Positions 1-5,971 of a DNA stretch of 9,118 bases are shown one piece after another. This DNA comes from Alphaproteobacteria bacterium. Lineage in GTDB: Bacteria; Pseudomonadota; Alphaproteobacteria; Micavibrionales; UBA2020. The DNA lies in NCBI GenBank assembly GCA_029266795.1, contig JAQSWE010000085.1:1-9118 (forward strand), written 5' to 3'. How positions within the stretch are numbered: position 1 is the stretch's first letter; each line of letters begins with the position of its first letter. The notes beneath the pieces were generated by a model. That model was not told the DNA's origin and searched no databases. It was given only the letters and a program-made list of their open reading frames with translations. A program made the position numbers and the translations under genes.

Positions 1-12
1 GAGTTCGGGACT

Positions 13-42
13 TTGCCCAACGGTTTTTGGGCAATTTTGTTT
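13..42 (+). terminator. Rho-independent terminator of an upstream plus-strand gene
   Basis: An 8-bp perfect stem, TTGCCCAA (13-20) with TTGGGCAA (27-34), closes a 6-base loop and is followed at once by TTTTGTTT (35-42). This is the standard form of an intrinsic terminator reading rightward. On the minus strand no T-run follows the stem, so it should not serve the leftward genes. It implies that a plus-strand gene ends just outside the left edge. Confidence 0.8.
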
Positions 43-80
43 CCCGCCAAGGTGTTACGTGAAAACTTGTCGTAATATCA

Positions 81-94
81 GGTATTTAAATACC
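81..94. repeat. Perfect 14-bp palindrome GGTATTTAAATACC
   Basis: A perfect inverted repeat with no spacer lies in an AT-rich gene-free stretch. With no loop it is more like a dimeric-protein binding site than an RNA hairpin. It is 72 bases beyond the end of the metalloprotease gene and 38 bases beyond the rightward terminator, so no gene in view is clearly controlled by it. Function unknown. Confidence 0.6.
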
Positions 95-111
95 AGCAGT
101 TATGCTCATTT

Positions 112-133
112 GCTGTAAATATATTTTTACAGC
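112..133. repeat. Inverted repeat GCTGTAAA-N6-TTTACAGC
   Basis: Arms of 8 bases (112-119 and 126-133) pair perfectly around a 6-base AT centre. No T-run follows on either strand, so a simple intrinsic terminator is unlikely. It could be an operator-like site, or a hairpin protecting the 3' end of the leftward transcript, whose last gene ends at 167. The left arm also overlaps a shorter alternative pairing (CAGCA at 94-98 with TGCTG at 111-115). Confidence 0.55.
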
Positions 134-167
134 CGGATAAACCCGAGAATCAAGGGACGGCTTTTTT
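131..167 (+). terminator. Weak terminator-like stem with T-run, plus strand
   Basis: AGCCG (131-135) can pair with CGGCT (158-162), with an inner CCC/GGG pairing (142-144 with 154-156), and T residues run to 167. The loops are large, so this is a weak candidate. If real it would stop rightward read-through before it becomes antisense to the metalloprotease gene. Confidence 0.25.
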
Positions 168-880
168 CAGCCATAGGCGAGTAATTCACGCCCATGCGAC
201 CGGAGCCACTGGCGCAGCTGCTTCGACTCCGGCGCGAGTTCGATGCACACCCGCCAGAATTTGCGGCTGTGATCCATATGGACGCGGTGCGAGACTTCAT
301 GCGCGACCACGTAATCCATCACGTCATAGGGGGCGAGGATCAGCCGCCATGAATACATGATGCGGCCATCCGGCCCGCAACTGCCCCAGCGCGATTTCGG
401 GTCCATCACGCGCACCGCCGCCGGTTTCAGGCCGAGGCTGCGCGATTTTTCATGCGTCAGCATGGTCAGAATTTCTTCCGCATGTGATTTCAAAAAATCG
501 CGGATGCGGCGTGCGAGGTGTTCCGGCTGGCCGTGGACGATCAGCCGATCATCCTCCAGCCGTGTCACGCCGCGCCCCGCGGCATGCACGATGGTGTAAT
601 CCATCCCTGCAATCGAAACAGTGGTGCCGGGCGCGAAAAGTTTTTTGGGGATGGCGCGCGATGTTTGTTTTTCAATCCAGCCGCGATTGGTTTCCACGAA
701 TTGCAGCGCGCGGGCGTGGGAAATGCGGCCCTTCAGCGGCCAGGTGAAAATGACTTCACCCGTTTTTGCCTCGACGCGCAAGCCCATGCGGCGGGCGCGG
801 GCGCTGGGCTTCACGCGGATGCCGCCGATATCATTTGGGATCAGGGCCGTATCAGTTGGCTTTTTTGACCGGAAGAACAT
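167..880 (-). CDS. YgjP/DUF45-type zinc metallopeptidase
   Basis: A 237-residue protein of the M48-like, YgjP (DUF45) metallopeptidase family. The C-terminal half carries the family signature. There is a WGSC motif at about 165-168. The zinc-binding helix HEVSH is at 194-198, with the catalytic Glu at 195, and a further His at 204 in HMDHS is the likely third ligand. The family is cytosolic, and no signal peptide or membrane segment is visible. Substrates of the family are poorly defined. The length is normal. The ATG at 880 lies inside the end of leuA (29-base overlap, different frame) with CAGG a few bases upstream, so translation is probably coupled to leuA. It is the last gene of the leftward block. 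Family assignment is firm; the biological role is open. Confidence 0.88.
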   Translation of the reverse strand: MFFRSKKPTDTALIPNDIGGIRVKPSARARRMGLRVEAKTGEVIFTWPLKGRISHARALQFVETNRGWIEKQTSRAIPKKLFAPGTTVSIAGMDYTIVHAAGRGVTRLEDDRLIVHGQPEHLARRIRDFLKSHAEEILTMLTHEKSRSLGLKPAAVRVMDPKSRWGSCGPDGRIMYSWRLILAPYDVMDYVVAHEVSHRVHMDHSRKFWRVCIELAPESKQLRQWLRSHGRELLAYG

Positions 881-2390
881 TGCGACCTGCCAGCAGACGG
901 TTCAGCGCATCGATATAGGCGCGGACAGACGCGACGATCACATCGCCATCGACGCCGATGCCGGAATAGCTGTGGCCGTGCTCGGACAATTTGATGTTCA
1001 CTTCGCCCTTGGCATCCGAGCCCGAGGTCAGTGCCTTGAGCTCGTAATTCGACAAAATCGCATCATCATGGCGCACCAGCACGCGCATGGCTTTGAAGCA
1101 CGCATCGACCGGACCTTTGCCATTCGCTTTGGCTTTTTTCTTCTCGCCGTCGATTTCCAGCTCCAGCTCCGCTTCCTGCGGGCCGTAGGAGCCGGATTTC
1201 ACGCCGAGCGAGACGAAGCGGATGCGTTCTTTCGGCAGGCCGTCTTTGGACGACGCGATCACGATCAGGTCGTCATCGCTGACCTTTTTCTTGCGGTCGG
1301 CGTAATCCTTGAAGCGTTCAAACGCGGCGTTCAGTTCTTCGTCATCGAAATCGAAGCCAAGCGTCACCAGTTTGGTGCGGAAAGCGTTGCGGCCCGAATG
1401 CTTGCCGAGCACGAGGTCGGATTTGTCGCGGCCGACCGATTCAGGGGTCATGATTTCATAGGTGGAGGCGTTTTTCAGCATGCCGTCCTGATGGATGCCG
1501 CTTTCATGCGCGAAGGCATTCGCGCCGACGATCGCCTTGTTCGGCTGCACGGCAAACCCGGTGATCTGCGTCAGCAGTTTCGATGCCGGCATGATTTTTT
1601 CGGCGAGAATGCCGGTATCGAACGGCAGGATATCCGCGCGCGTGCGGAAGGTCATCACGATTTCTTCCATCGAGGCATTGCCCGCGCGCTCCCCGATACC
1701 ATTCACCGTGCATTCGATCTGGCGCGCGCCGGCGGCGACGCCTGCAATCGAATTCGCGACAGCCAGACCCAAATCGTTGTGGCAATGGGTGGAGATAATC
1801 GCCTTGTCGATATTCGGCACGCGGTTACGCAGCATCTTGATCAGCGCGCCGTATTCTTCGGGCACGGTATAGCCAACAGTGTCGGGAATGTTGACGACCA
1901 GCGCGCCCGCATTGATCGCGGTTTCGATGGCGCGGCAGAGGAAGTCGTGGTCGGAGCGTGTTGCATCTTCCGCCGAAAATTCCACTTCGTCGCAATGCTG
2001 GCGGGCGTAGGAAACGGATTCCTTGATCATCTCCAGCACGCGCTCCGGCTCGACCTGCAATTTATGTTTCATGTGCAGGGGAGAGGTGGAGATAAAGGTA
2101 TGGATGCGCTTGCGATGCGCGGGGCGGATCGCATTCACGACCGCGTCGATATCCTTGTGCAGCGCGCGGCAGAGACCGGCGACGGTCGCCGATTTCACCT
2201 GCTGCGAAACCTTATAGACCGATTCGTAATCGCCCTTGGACGCTGCGGGAAAACCCGCCTCGATAATATCCACGCCCATGCCGTCGAGCATTTCGGCCAT
2301 CTGGAGTTTTTCATTCAAATCCATCGAATACCCGGGCGACTGTTCGCCATCGCGCAAAGTGGTGTCGAAAATGAAAACATGGTTGGACAT
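852..2390 (-). CDS. leuA: 2-isopropylmalate synthase
   Basis: A 512-residue enzyme for the first committed step of leucine synthesis: acetyl-CoA plus 2-oxoisovalerate gives 2-isopropylmalate. Length fits the bacterial type of about 510-520 residues. The TIM-barrel domain begins with DTTLRDGEQSPG (9-20), including metal ligand Asp14. It contains the metal-binding HCHND (202-206), GERAGNAS (233-240) and FAHESGIHQDG (293-303). The C-terminal part (about 395-505) matches the LeuA regulatory domain that binds leucine for feedback inhibition. The start at 2390 is chosen because the protein then begins as LeuA proteins do, and AAGGA (2399-2403) lies 8 bases upstream. An in-frame extension to 2531 would overlap the Trm112 gene and adds unlike sequence. 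It is the only leucine-pathway gene here; leuB and leuCD are not in the window. Confidence 0.97.
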   Translation of the reverse strand: MSNHVFIFDTTLRDGEQSPGYSMDLNEKLQMAEMLDGMGVDIIEAGFPAASKGDYESVYKVSQQVKSATVAGLCRALHKDIDAVVNAIRPAHRKRIHTFISTSPLHMKHKLQVEPERVLEMIKESVSYARQHCDEVEFSAEDATRSDHDFLCRAIETAINAGALVVNIPDTVGYTVPEEYGALIKMLRNRVPNIDKAIISTHCHNDLGLAVANSIAGVAAGARQIECTVNGIGERAGNASMEEIVMTFRTRADILPFDTGILAEKIMPASKLLTQITGFAVQPNKAIVGANAFAHESGIHQDGMLKNASTYEIMTPESVGRDKSDLVLGKHSGRNAFRTKLVTLGFDFDDEELNAAFERFKDYADRKKKVSDDDLIVIASSKDGLPKERIRFVSLGVKSGSYGPQEAELELEIDGEKKKAKANGKGPVDACFKAMRVLVRHDDAILSNYELKALTSGSDAKGEVNIKLSEHGHSYSGIGVDGDVIVASVRAYIDALNRLLAGRNVLPVKKAN

Positions 2391-2505
2391 GACGGTTTTC
2401 CTTAACGTGGCAGTATGTTGAAACTCATAATAGTCAGCGGTAATGCCGTTTTCCAGCGCTATATGGCTGCTGCGGCGCAATAAAGCTGCCGCGCGGAGGG
2501 CTTTA
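2391..2505 (-). promoter_or_regulatory. leuA upstream region: weak promoter-like box and hairpin
   Basis: This 115-base gap separates the Trm112 gene from leuA and is the longest inside the leftward block. On the minus strand it contains TATTAT (2427-2432), a fair -10 match, with no good -35 partner. It also holds a bulged 7-bp hairpin (2472-2492: GCGGC with GCCGC, then GC with GC around a TTTATT loop). No T-run follows the hairpin and no leucine-rich leader peptide is evident, so classical attenuation is not supported. A separate leuA promoter here is plausible but unproven. Confidence 0.3.
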
Positions 2506-2694
2506 TCAGTCGTCCAGTTTCCGCGCTTCATCCACCAGCATGATCGGAATCCCCTCGCGGATGGGGAAGGCCAGTTTCGCCTGACGGCTGATCAGTTCCT
2601 GTTTATCGGCGTCATATTCCAGCGGCGCCTTGGTCAGCGGGCAGACGAGGATTTCGAGCAGTTTCGGGTCGGCGCGTTTGGTGCTGGCGGTCAT
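2506..2694 (-). CDS. Trm112-like (UPF0434/YcaR) small protein
   Basis: A 62-residue protein matching the Trm112p-like UPF0434/YcaR family in length and layout: LLEILVCP near residue 17, a short charged middle, then LAFPIREGIPIML. In eukaryotes and archaea Trm112 activates methyltransferases that modify tRNA, rRNA and release factor; the role of the bacterial short forms is less certain. Only one cysteine is visible (in VCPLT), so a full four-Cys zinc site is absent, as in many bacterial members as I recall them. The ATG at 2694 is 20 bases downstream of the small membrane gene, with only a weak ribosome site. Its position after thioredoxin and LON-domain genes is a gene order I recall from alphaproteobacteria. 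Confidence 0.9.
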   Translation of the reverse strand: MTASTKRADPKLLEILVCPLTKAPLEYDADKQELISRQAKLAFPIREGIPIMLVDEARKLDD

Positions 2695-2714
2695 CTTCTA
2701 TACTCACTCTCATT

Positions 2715-2900
2715 CTACGGGTTCCCGAACTGCGTTGGGTCTGCATGCGCTGGCCATTCACAATCGGTAGCTTTAATAGGCTCGAAAGGGCCATAGGAGG
2801 TGTTTTTCTGCCAAATAACGAACGCCATGTATGCTATCGCTGTAACTATCAGCGCCACTATTAGAGCTATCCAAAATATTTTTCTACCTGACTTCAGCAT
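2715..2900 (-). CDS. Small single-pass membrane protein, unknown function
   Basis: A 61-residue protein not recognised as any family. A basic N-terminus (KSGRK) is followed by one hydrophobic helix at about 8-30 and then a short polar tail of about 30 residues with a single Cys. This suggests an inner-membrane protein with its tail outside the cytoplasm. GGAAAGAG lies 5 bases before the ATG, which supports real translation. Codon use differs from all neighbours: five ATA codons within the first 22, plus AGA and CTA, and the stretch is clearly more AT-rich. It sits 43 bases after the LON-domain gene and 20 before the Trm112 gene. It may be a recent insertion into an otherwise conserved gene pair, or a lineage-specific gene. 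Confidence 0.6.
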   Translation of the reverse strand: MLKSGRKIFWIALIVALIVTAIAYMAFVIWQKNTSYGPFEPIKATDCEWPAHADPTQFGNP

Positions 2901-2943
2901 TCACTCTTTCCGATCATGAAGCCCTAGCGTTTTCTGCGCATCG

Positions 2944-3600
2944 TCAATGACAAGACGCTTTGCATTCTTCCTCTTCCTTCGCGGCGATCTCCAGCAGCGC
3001 GTGGAGGATTTTGGCGCGGGCGGGCAGGTCGGGGGCTTCGAGGAGCGCCTGTTTTTCTTCCGTCGAGAACGGGCAGACGACGCTCAAGGTCGAAATCAGT
3101 TTTTCGCATTCGATGTTGCGGATGGTTTCCCATTTGTCGCAGAACATTTGCATTTTATCGAGGTACTGGCGCAGTGTGACCATCATCGTGTCGCGGCAGA
3201 TATCGGTCACGGTGTCGGAGGCCAGATCATGATGATAATTTTTCCAGCAGGCCTTCGCGTGGCGATAGCCGCCCTGCGCCAGCGGCAATTCTTCCGCCAC
3301 ATCGAAACGGCAGACGCCTTTCAGCGTAATCAGATAGCGCCCGTCATCGGTTTCATTGAAGGACGCAATGCGGCCCGCGCAGCCGGTTTTAAACACGGCG
3401 TCGCCCGCGCCATCGGGTTTCGGCTGGATCATGCCGATCATGCGGCCATGGCTCATGGCGTAATTGACCATCGCGAGGTATCGCGGCTCGAAAATATTCA
3501 GCGGCAGTTGCACGCGCGGCAGCAGAATCACGCGCGGCAGCGGGAAGAGGACGATTTCGTCGGGCAGCTGGCTGGTCGTGATGGCGAAGGCTTCGGTCAT
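2944..3600 (-). CDS. LON substrate-binding (N-terminal) domain protein
   Basis: A 218-residue stand-alone protein resembling the N-terminal substrate-recognition domain of Lon protease. It has LPDEIVLFPLPRVILLP (12-28), the hallmark NIFEPRYLAMV (35-45), IGMIQP (55-60), and GRYLITLKGVCRF (87-99). The helical half extends to the end. No ATPase or protease domain follows, so it cannot degrade proteins alone. The family is thought to bind protein substrates, but its partner is unknown. The start at 3600 is chosen because ATG overlaps the thioredoxin stop (ATGA, 4 bases) and gives the usual family N-terminus. An upstream in-frame ATG at 3711 would lie deep inside the thioredoxin gene. No clear ribosome site precedes it, so translation is probably coupled to that gene. 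Confidence 0.92.
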   Translation of the reverse strand: MTEAFAITTSQLPDEIVLFPLPRVILLPRVQLPLNIFEPRYLAMVNYAMSHGRMIGMIQPKPDGAGDAVFKTGCAGRIASFNETDDGRYLITLKGVCRFDVAEELPLAQGGYRHAKACWKNYHHDLASDTVTDICRDTMMVTLRQYLDKMQMFCDKWETIRNIECEKLISTLSVVCPFSTEEKQALLEAPDLPARAKILHALLEIAAKEEEECKASCH

Positions 3601-4535
3601 GAGAATAACACGGTGGACAGGCGGCGGCGGCCCTGTGACGTCAGCGGGTGATCGTTGCCGAGCGCGTCGAACAATTCCAGCAGCAATTTGCGCGCTTTCT
3701 GTTCCTGCCATTCGCGGTCACGGCGCGTCAGTTCAACAATGTCATCAATCGCGGCTTCGATATCGAGCGCGGCGAGGTGGTGGAGGGCGAGGTCGTAGCG
3801 TGCCTGCGCGTCTTTCGGGTTTTTCTCCAGCTTCGTCTGCAGCGCGTCGATGGCCGGCAGCGCTTCAACCTCGGCGTGCTTTTGCAGCAGCATGTCGAGC
3901 CCCTTGATGCGCGAATAGGTTTTTTGCTCGGGCGTCATTTCGCCGACGAAGGCGGTCAGGCTCTCCAGATCTTTTTCGGCGACGAAACACCAGCCGATAC
4001 CGGCCAGCGCCTCCATATTCTTTTCATCGTAATCGAGCGCGGTGGAATACTGCGCCATCGCGTCGGTGTATTGGCCTTCGCGGAAATGCTTGTGCGCCGC
4101 GGCCATGATCTTGGCGACCAGCATCGGGTCGGGGCCGCTCGCCTCTTCCTTCGGGCCGCCATGTGCTTTCACCAGCTTGTCGATGAAGACGCGCAAATCT
4201 TTTTCAGGCTTCGCGCCGGTGAAACCGTCAACCGGCTGGCCCTGGTAAAACGCATAGACCATCGGCACGCTCTGCACGCGGAACAGCTCGGCAAGTTCGG
4301 GATATTTTTCGACGTTGATTTTGACGAGGCTGACCGCGCCCGCCTGTTCGTTCACGACTTTTTCAATCGCGGGCATCATTTGCTTGCAGGGGCCGCACCA
4401 CGGGGCCCAGAAATCGACAAGGACCGGATTCTTCATCGAGGCCGCAATCACGGCCTCTTCAAAATTCCCGGGATCGGCATCGCGGATATATGCGCTTGCC
4501 GGCGGTTTCTGTTGCGCTGCACCAATTTCAAGCAT
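3597..4535 (-). CDS. cnoX: CnoX/YbbN-type thioredoxin-TPR co-chaperone
   Basis: A 312-residue protein with a thioredoxin domain at about 20-125 and an alpha-helical, TPR-like region to the end, the layout of YbbN/CnoX (about 285-305 residues). The active site is a complete WCGPC (46-50), with DFWAPW before it and the cis-Pro loop VPM at 90-92. E. coli CnoX lacks the second redox pair (SxxC), while Caulobacter CnoX is known to keep CxxC and to act as both reductase and holdase chaperone. The intact CxxC here suggests the Caulobacter-like type. It would act in the cytosol, protecting proteins under oxidative or heat stress and passing them to chaperonin or DnaK. AAGG lies 6 bases before the ATG. 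The downstream LON-domain gene overlaps it by 4 bases. Confidence 0.92.
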   Translation of the reverse strand: MLEIGAAQQKPPASAYIRDADPGNFEEAVIAASMKNPVLVDFWAPWCGPCKQMMPAIEKVVNEQAGAVSLVKINVEKYPELAELFRVQSVPMVYAFYQGQPVDGFTGAKPEKDLRVFIDKLVKAHGGPKEEASGPDPMLVAKIMAAAHKHFREGQYTDAMAQYSTALDYDEKNMEALAGIGWCFVAEKDLESLTAFVGEMTPEQKTYSRIKGLDMLLQKHAEVEALPAIDALQTKLEKNPKDAQARYDLALHHLAALDIEAAIDDIVELTRRDREWQEQKARKLLLELFDALGNDHPLTSQGRRRLSTVLFS

Positions 4536-4576
4536 GTCTGACCTTACTGCCCTGTCGCTTATCCACCATTAGATAG

Positions 4577-4604
4577 TTTATAGCCTTGAAAAATCAACAA
4601 TCAA
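4577..4604 (-). promoter_or_regulatory. Predicted sigma-70-type promoter for the thioredoxin-led block
   Basis: On the minus strand TTGATT (4599-4604) and TATAAA (4577-4582) are 16 bases apart, matching 4/6 and 5/6 of the consensus. The pair lies in the last codons of the tRNA-editing gene. It would start transcription near 4570, about 35 bases before the thioredoxin ATG. It could let the thioredoxin block be expressed apart from the phosphatase/editing pair. Inferred from sequence only. Confidence 0.45.
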
Positions 4605-5084
4605 CGGGTCATAGCCCAAAGATTTCATGAATTTAACAAGGTCGTCCGGCTTTATCGCCGTTGTCATGTCGTTCCGCAAGGGGTGGCAATTCACCACCTC
4701 ATGCGCCATCAGCCGCTTGTCGATCACGGGATTGACCTGTTTTTGCGTATCGCTGATGAGGCCAAGCGCGGTGACGGAACCCGGCGTCACGCCCAGCAGC
4801 TGCTGCATCAGTTCCGCATTGCCGAAGCTGAGCCGCGCGGCATTGATGCGGGCGGGCAGTTTTTTCAGGTCGATTTCCGTGTCCTGCTGCGCCGTCACCA
4901 GCCAGATTTTTCCCTTATGGTCTTTCAGGAACAAATTCTTGGTATGCCCGCCCGGCATCCGGTGCTTGAACCCCTTCCCCTCCTCGACCGTGAAAACGGC
5001 GGGATGCTGGTAGGTTGTCGATTCAATCCCCATCTCCGCAAATGTCGCGGCAAGCGGTTCGGGGGTGGGGACGGTGGTGATCAT
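4578..5084 (-). CDS. ProX/YbaK-family prolyl-tRNA editing protein
   Basis: A 168-residue protein of the YbaK/ProX (INS-like) superfamily, which hydrolyses wrongly charged tRNA(Pro), usually Ala-tRNA(Pro), in the cytosol. Visible marks are the conserved Lys in GGHTKNLFLKD (45-55), LSFGNAELM (85-93), GVTPGSVTALGL (98-109) and HPLRNDMTTAI (134-144). Length matches free-standing ProX proteins of about 160-170 residues. The start at 5084 is used because the domain begins there. The frame is open further upstream to 5408, but that part overlaps the phosphatase gene and reads as an Arg-rich shadow. The ATG is 2 bases after the phosphatase stop with a poor ribosome site, so translational coupling is likely. 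ProX rather than YbaK (Cys-tRNA) is the better fit by overall motif pattern, with some doubt. Confidence 0.9.
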   Translation of the reverse strand: MITTVPTPEPLAATFAEMGIESTTYQHPAVFTVEEGKGFKHRMPGGHTKNLFLKDHKGKIWLVTAQQDTEIDLKKLPARINAARLSFGNAELMQQLLGVTPGSVTALGLISDTQKQVNPVIDKRLMAHEVVNCHPLRNDMTTAIKPDDLVKFMKSLGYDPLIVDFSRL

Positions 5085-5086
5085 GA

Positions 5087-5911
5087 TTAGTTCGGACGGA
5101 AGCGGATATAGCTGCGGTCGTCGAAGGAGACGTGGCCTTTTTTGACGCCCTTCACCTGCGGATGGATGCGGTACATCAGCGGGTCGTCGCGCAAGATCGA
5201 ATTCAAATAGCGTTCGGTATCGGCGAGGGTAGGCTCCACCTCGGGATAGCCGTCGCTGGCGAAGATGATTTCGTTGGCATGCGCGGCGGGATACACTTCC
5301 ACATGCATATCCGGCACTTTGGTTCCGTTGATGACGCCGTAGCCGTAGGGGCCTTCGTAGTTGGCGAAGACTTTGCATTCGGAAATCAAGGGCGTCAGCA
5401 ATTCCCATGTGGGGTCATTGTCGCGCAGGTCAGATTCCGATTTCCCGCGCGCAAGTTCGGCGCAGAGGTAAGCGCGGCGCAATTCGCACCACGTTCTTTC
5501 CTGCGGGAACACCGTGAAATGCCCGCGGCCGTCGACGACGAAGGATGAATCGGCGACGCGCCAGATTTCGCGGCGTGCGACGGAATAGACGAGCAGCGCG
5601 GCGGCGGGGAAATCCCAGACCTCGCGGAAAACTTTTTTCTCGGCGCTGGCGGCGGATTCCGCTTCGCTCAACAGAATGTGGGAGAGTTTATCAACCGCAT
5701 CGCGCGCGCTGATGTTTTTGTCAAGCGATGACAGCGTATTGGCAATCGTGCGCGACGCAAACTGGCCGTTCGGCAATCCCCTTAGCGTGTGGCCGGCGCG
5801 CGATGTTGCGCCGTCGATCACGGCGATGAAATTGTCGCTGACCGAAATAAAATCGTCGTTGAGGTCGCCGGGGCCGGCTTTGCCTTCGGTGAATTGTTCG
5901 ATGATTTTCAT
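5087..5911 (-). CDS. PP2C-like (PPM) serine/threonine phosphatase domain protein
   Basis: A 274-residue protein with the spaced acidic motifs of metal-dependent PPM/PP2C phosphatases: NDD (18-20), AVIDGAT (30-36), a central VADSS (119-123), FASDGYPEV (218-226) and FDDRSYIRF (263-271). Asp20, Asp33, Asp220 and Asp264 or Asp265 are the likely Mn/Mg ligands. There is no signal peptide, membrane segment or added sensor domain. The protein is divergent from textbook PP2C in between (for example, the stretch 140-200 has no recognisable motif), so the substrate could be a protein or a small molecule. A strong GGAGGG (5918-5923) lies 6 bases before the ATG. It is paired with the tRNA-editing gene 2 bases downstream. 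Fold assignment is good; function is inferred. Confidence 0.78.
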   Translation of the reverse strand: MKIIEQFTEGKAGPGDLNDDFISVSDNFIAVIDGATSRAGHTLRGLPNGQFASRTIANTLSSLDKNISARDAVDKLSHILLSEAESAASAEKKVFREVWDFPAAALLVYSVARREIWRVADSSFVVDGRGHFTVFPQERTWCELRRAYLCAELARGKSESDLRDNDPTWELLTPLISECKVFANYEGPYGYGVINGTKVPDMHVEVYPAAHANEIIFASDGYPEVEPTLADTERYLNSILRDDPLMYRIHPQVKGVKKGHVSFDDRSYIRFRPN

Positions 5912-5939
5912 GGGATGCCCTCCGCGCTATGACGCGGAA

Positions 5940-5971
5940 AGTGTAGCATGAAAACCCTTAATAAATTAAGG
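5940..5971 (-). terminator. Palindrome CCTTAA-TTTA-TTAAGG after the M20 gene; weak terminator or promoter region
   Basis: A 6-bp stem (5956-5961 with 5966-5971, four-base loop) spans the M20 stop codon. On the minus strand it is followed by GTTTTC, a weak terminator form. Just downstream, TGCTACACT (-10-like TACACT at 5940-5945 with an extended TGC) could start transcription of the phosphatase gene, but no good -35 is present. Both readings are tentative. Confidence 0.3.

Noticed and set aside
621..2405. Long plus-strand open frame (594 codons) opposite leuA
   Set aside because: It is antisense to an unmistakable LeuA, and its His/Asp/Arg/Phe-heavy composition is the usual mirror of GC-rich coding DNA.
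2391..2505. Leucine attenuator with leader peptide before leuA
   Set aside because: No short frame with leucine runs and no hairpin followed by a T-run could be found.
2391..2531. N-terminal extension of LeuA to 2531
   Set aside because: It overlaps the Trm112 gene, lacks LeuA-like sequence, and the ATG at 2390 has a good ribosome site.
3601..3711. N-terminal extension of the LON-domain protein to 3711
   Set aside because: It lies wholly inside the thioredoxin gene; the ATGA overlap at 3597-3600 gives the expected family start.
5085..5408. N-terminal extension of the tRNA-editing protein to 5408
   Set aside because: Arg-rich shadow of the phosphatase gene with no family similarity; the domain starts at 5084.
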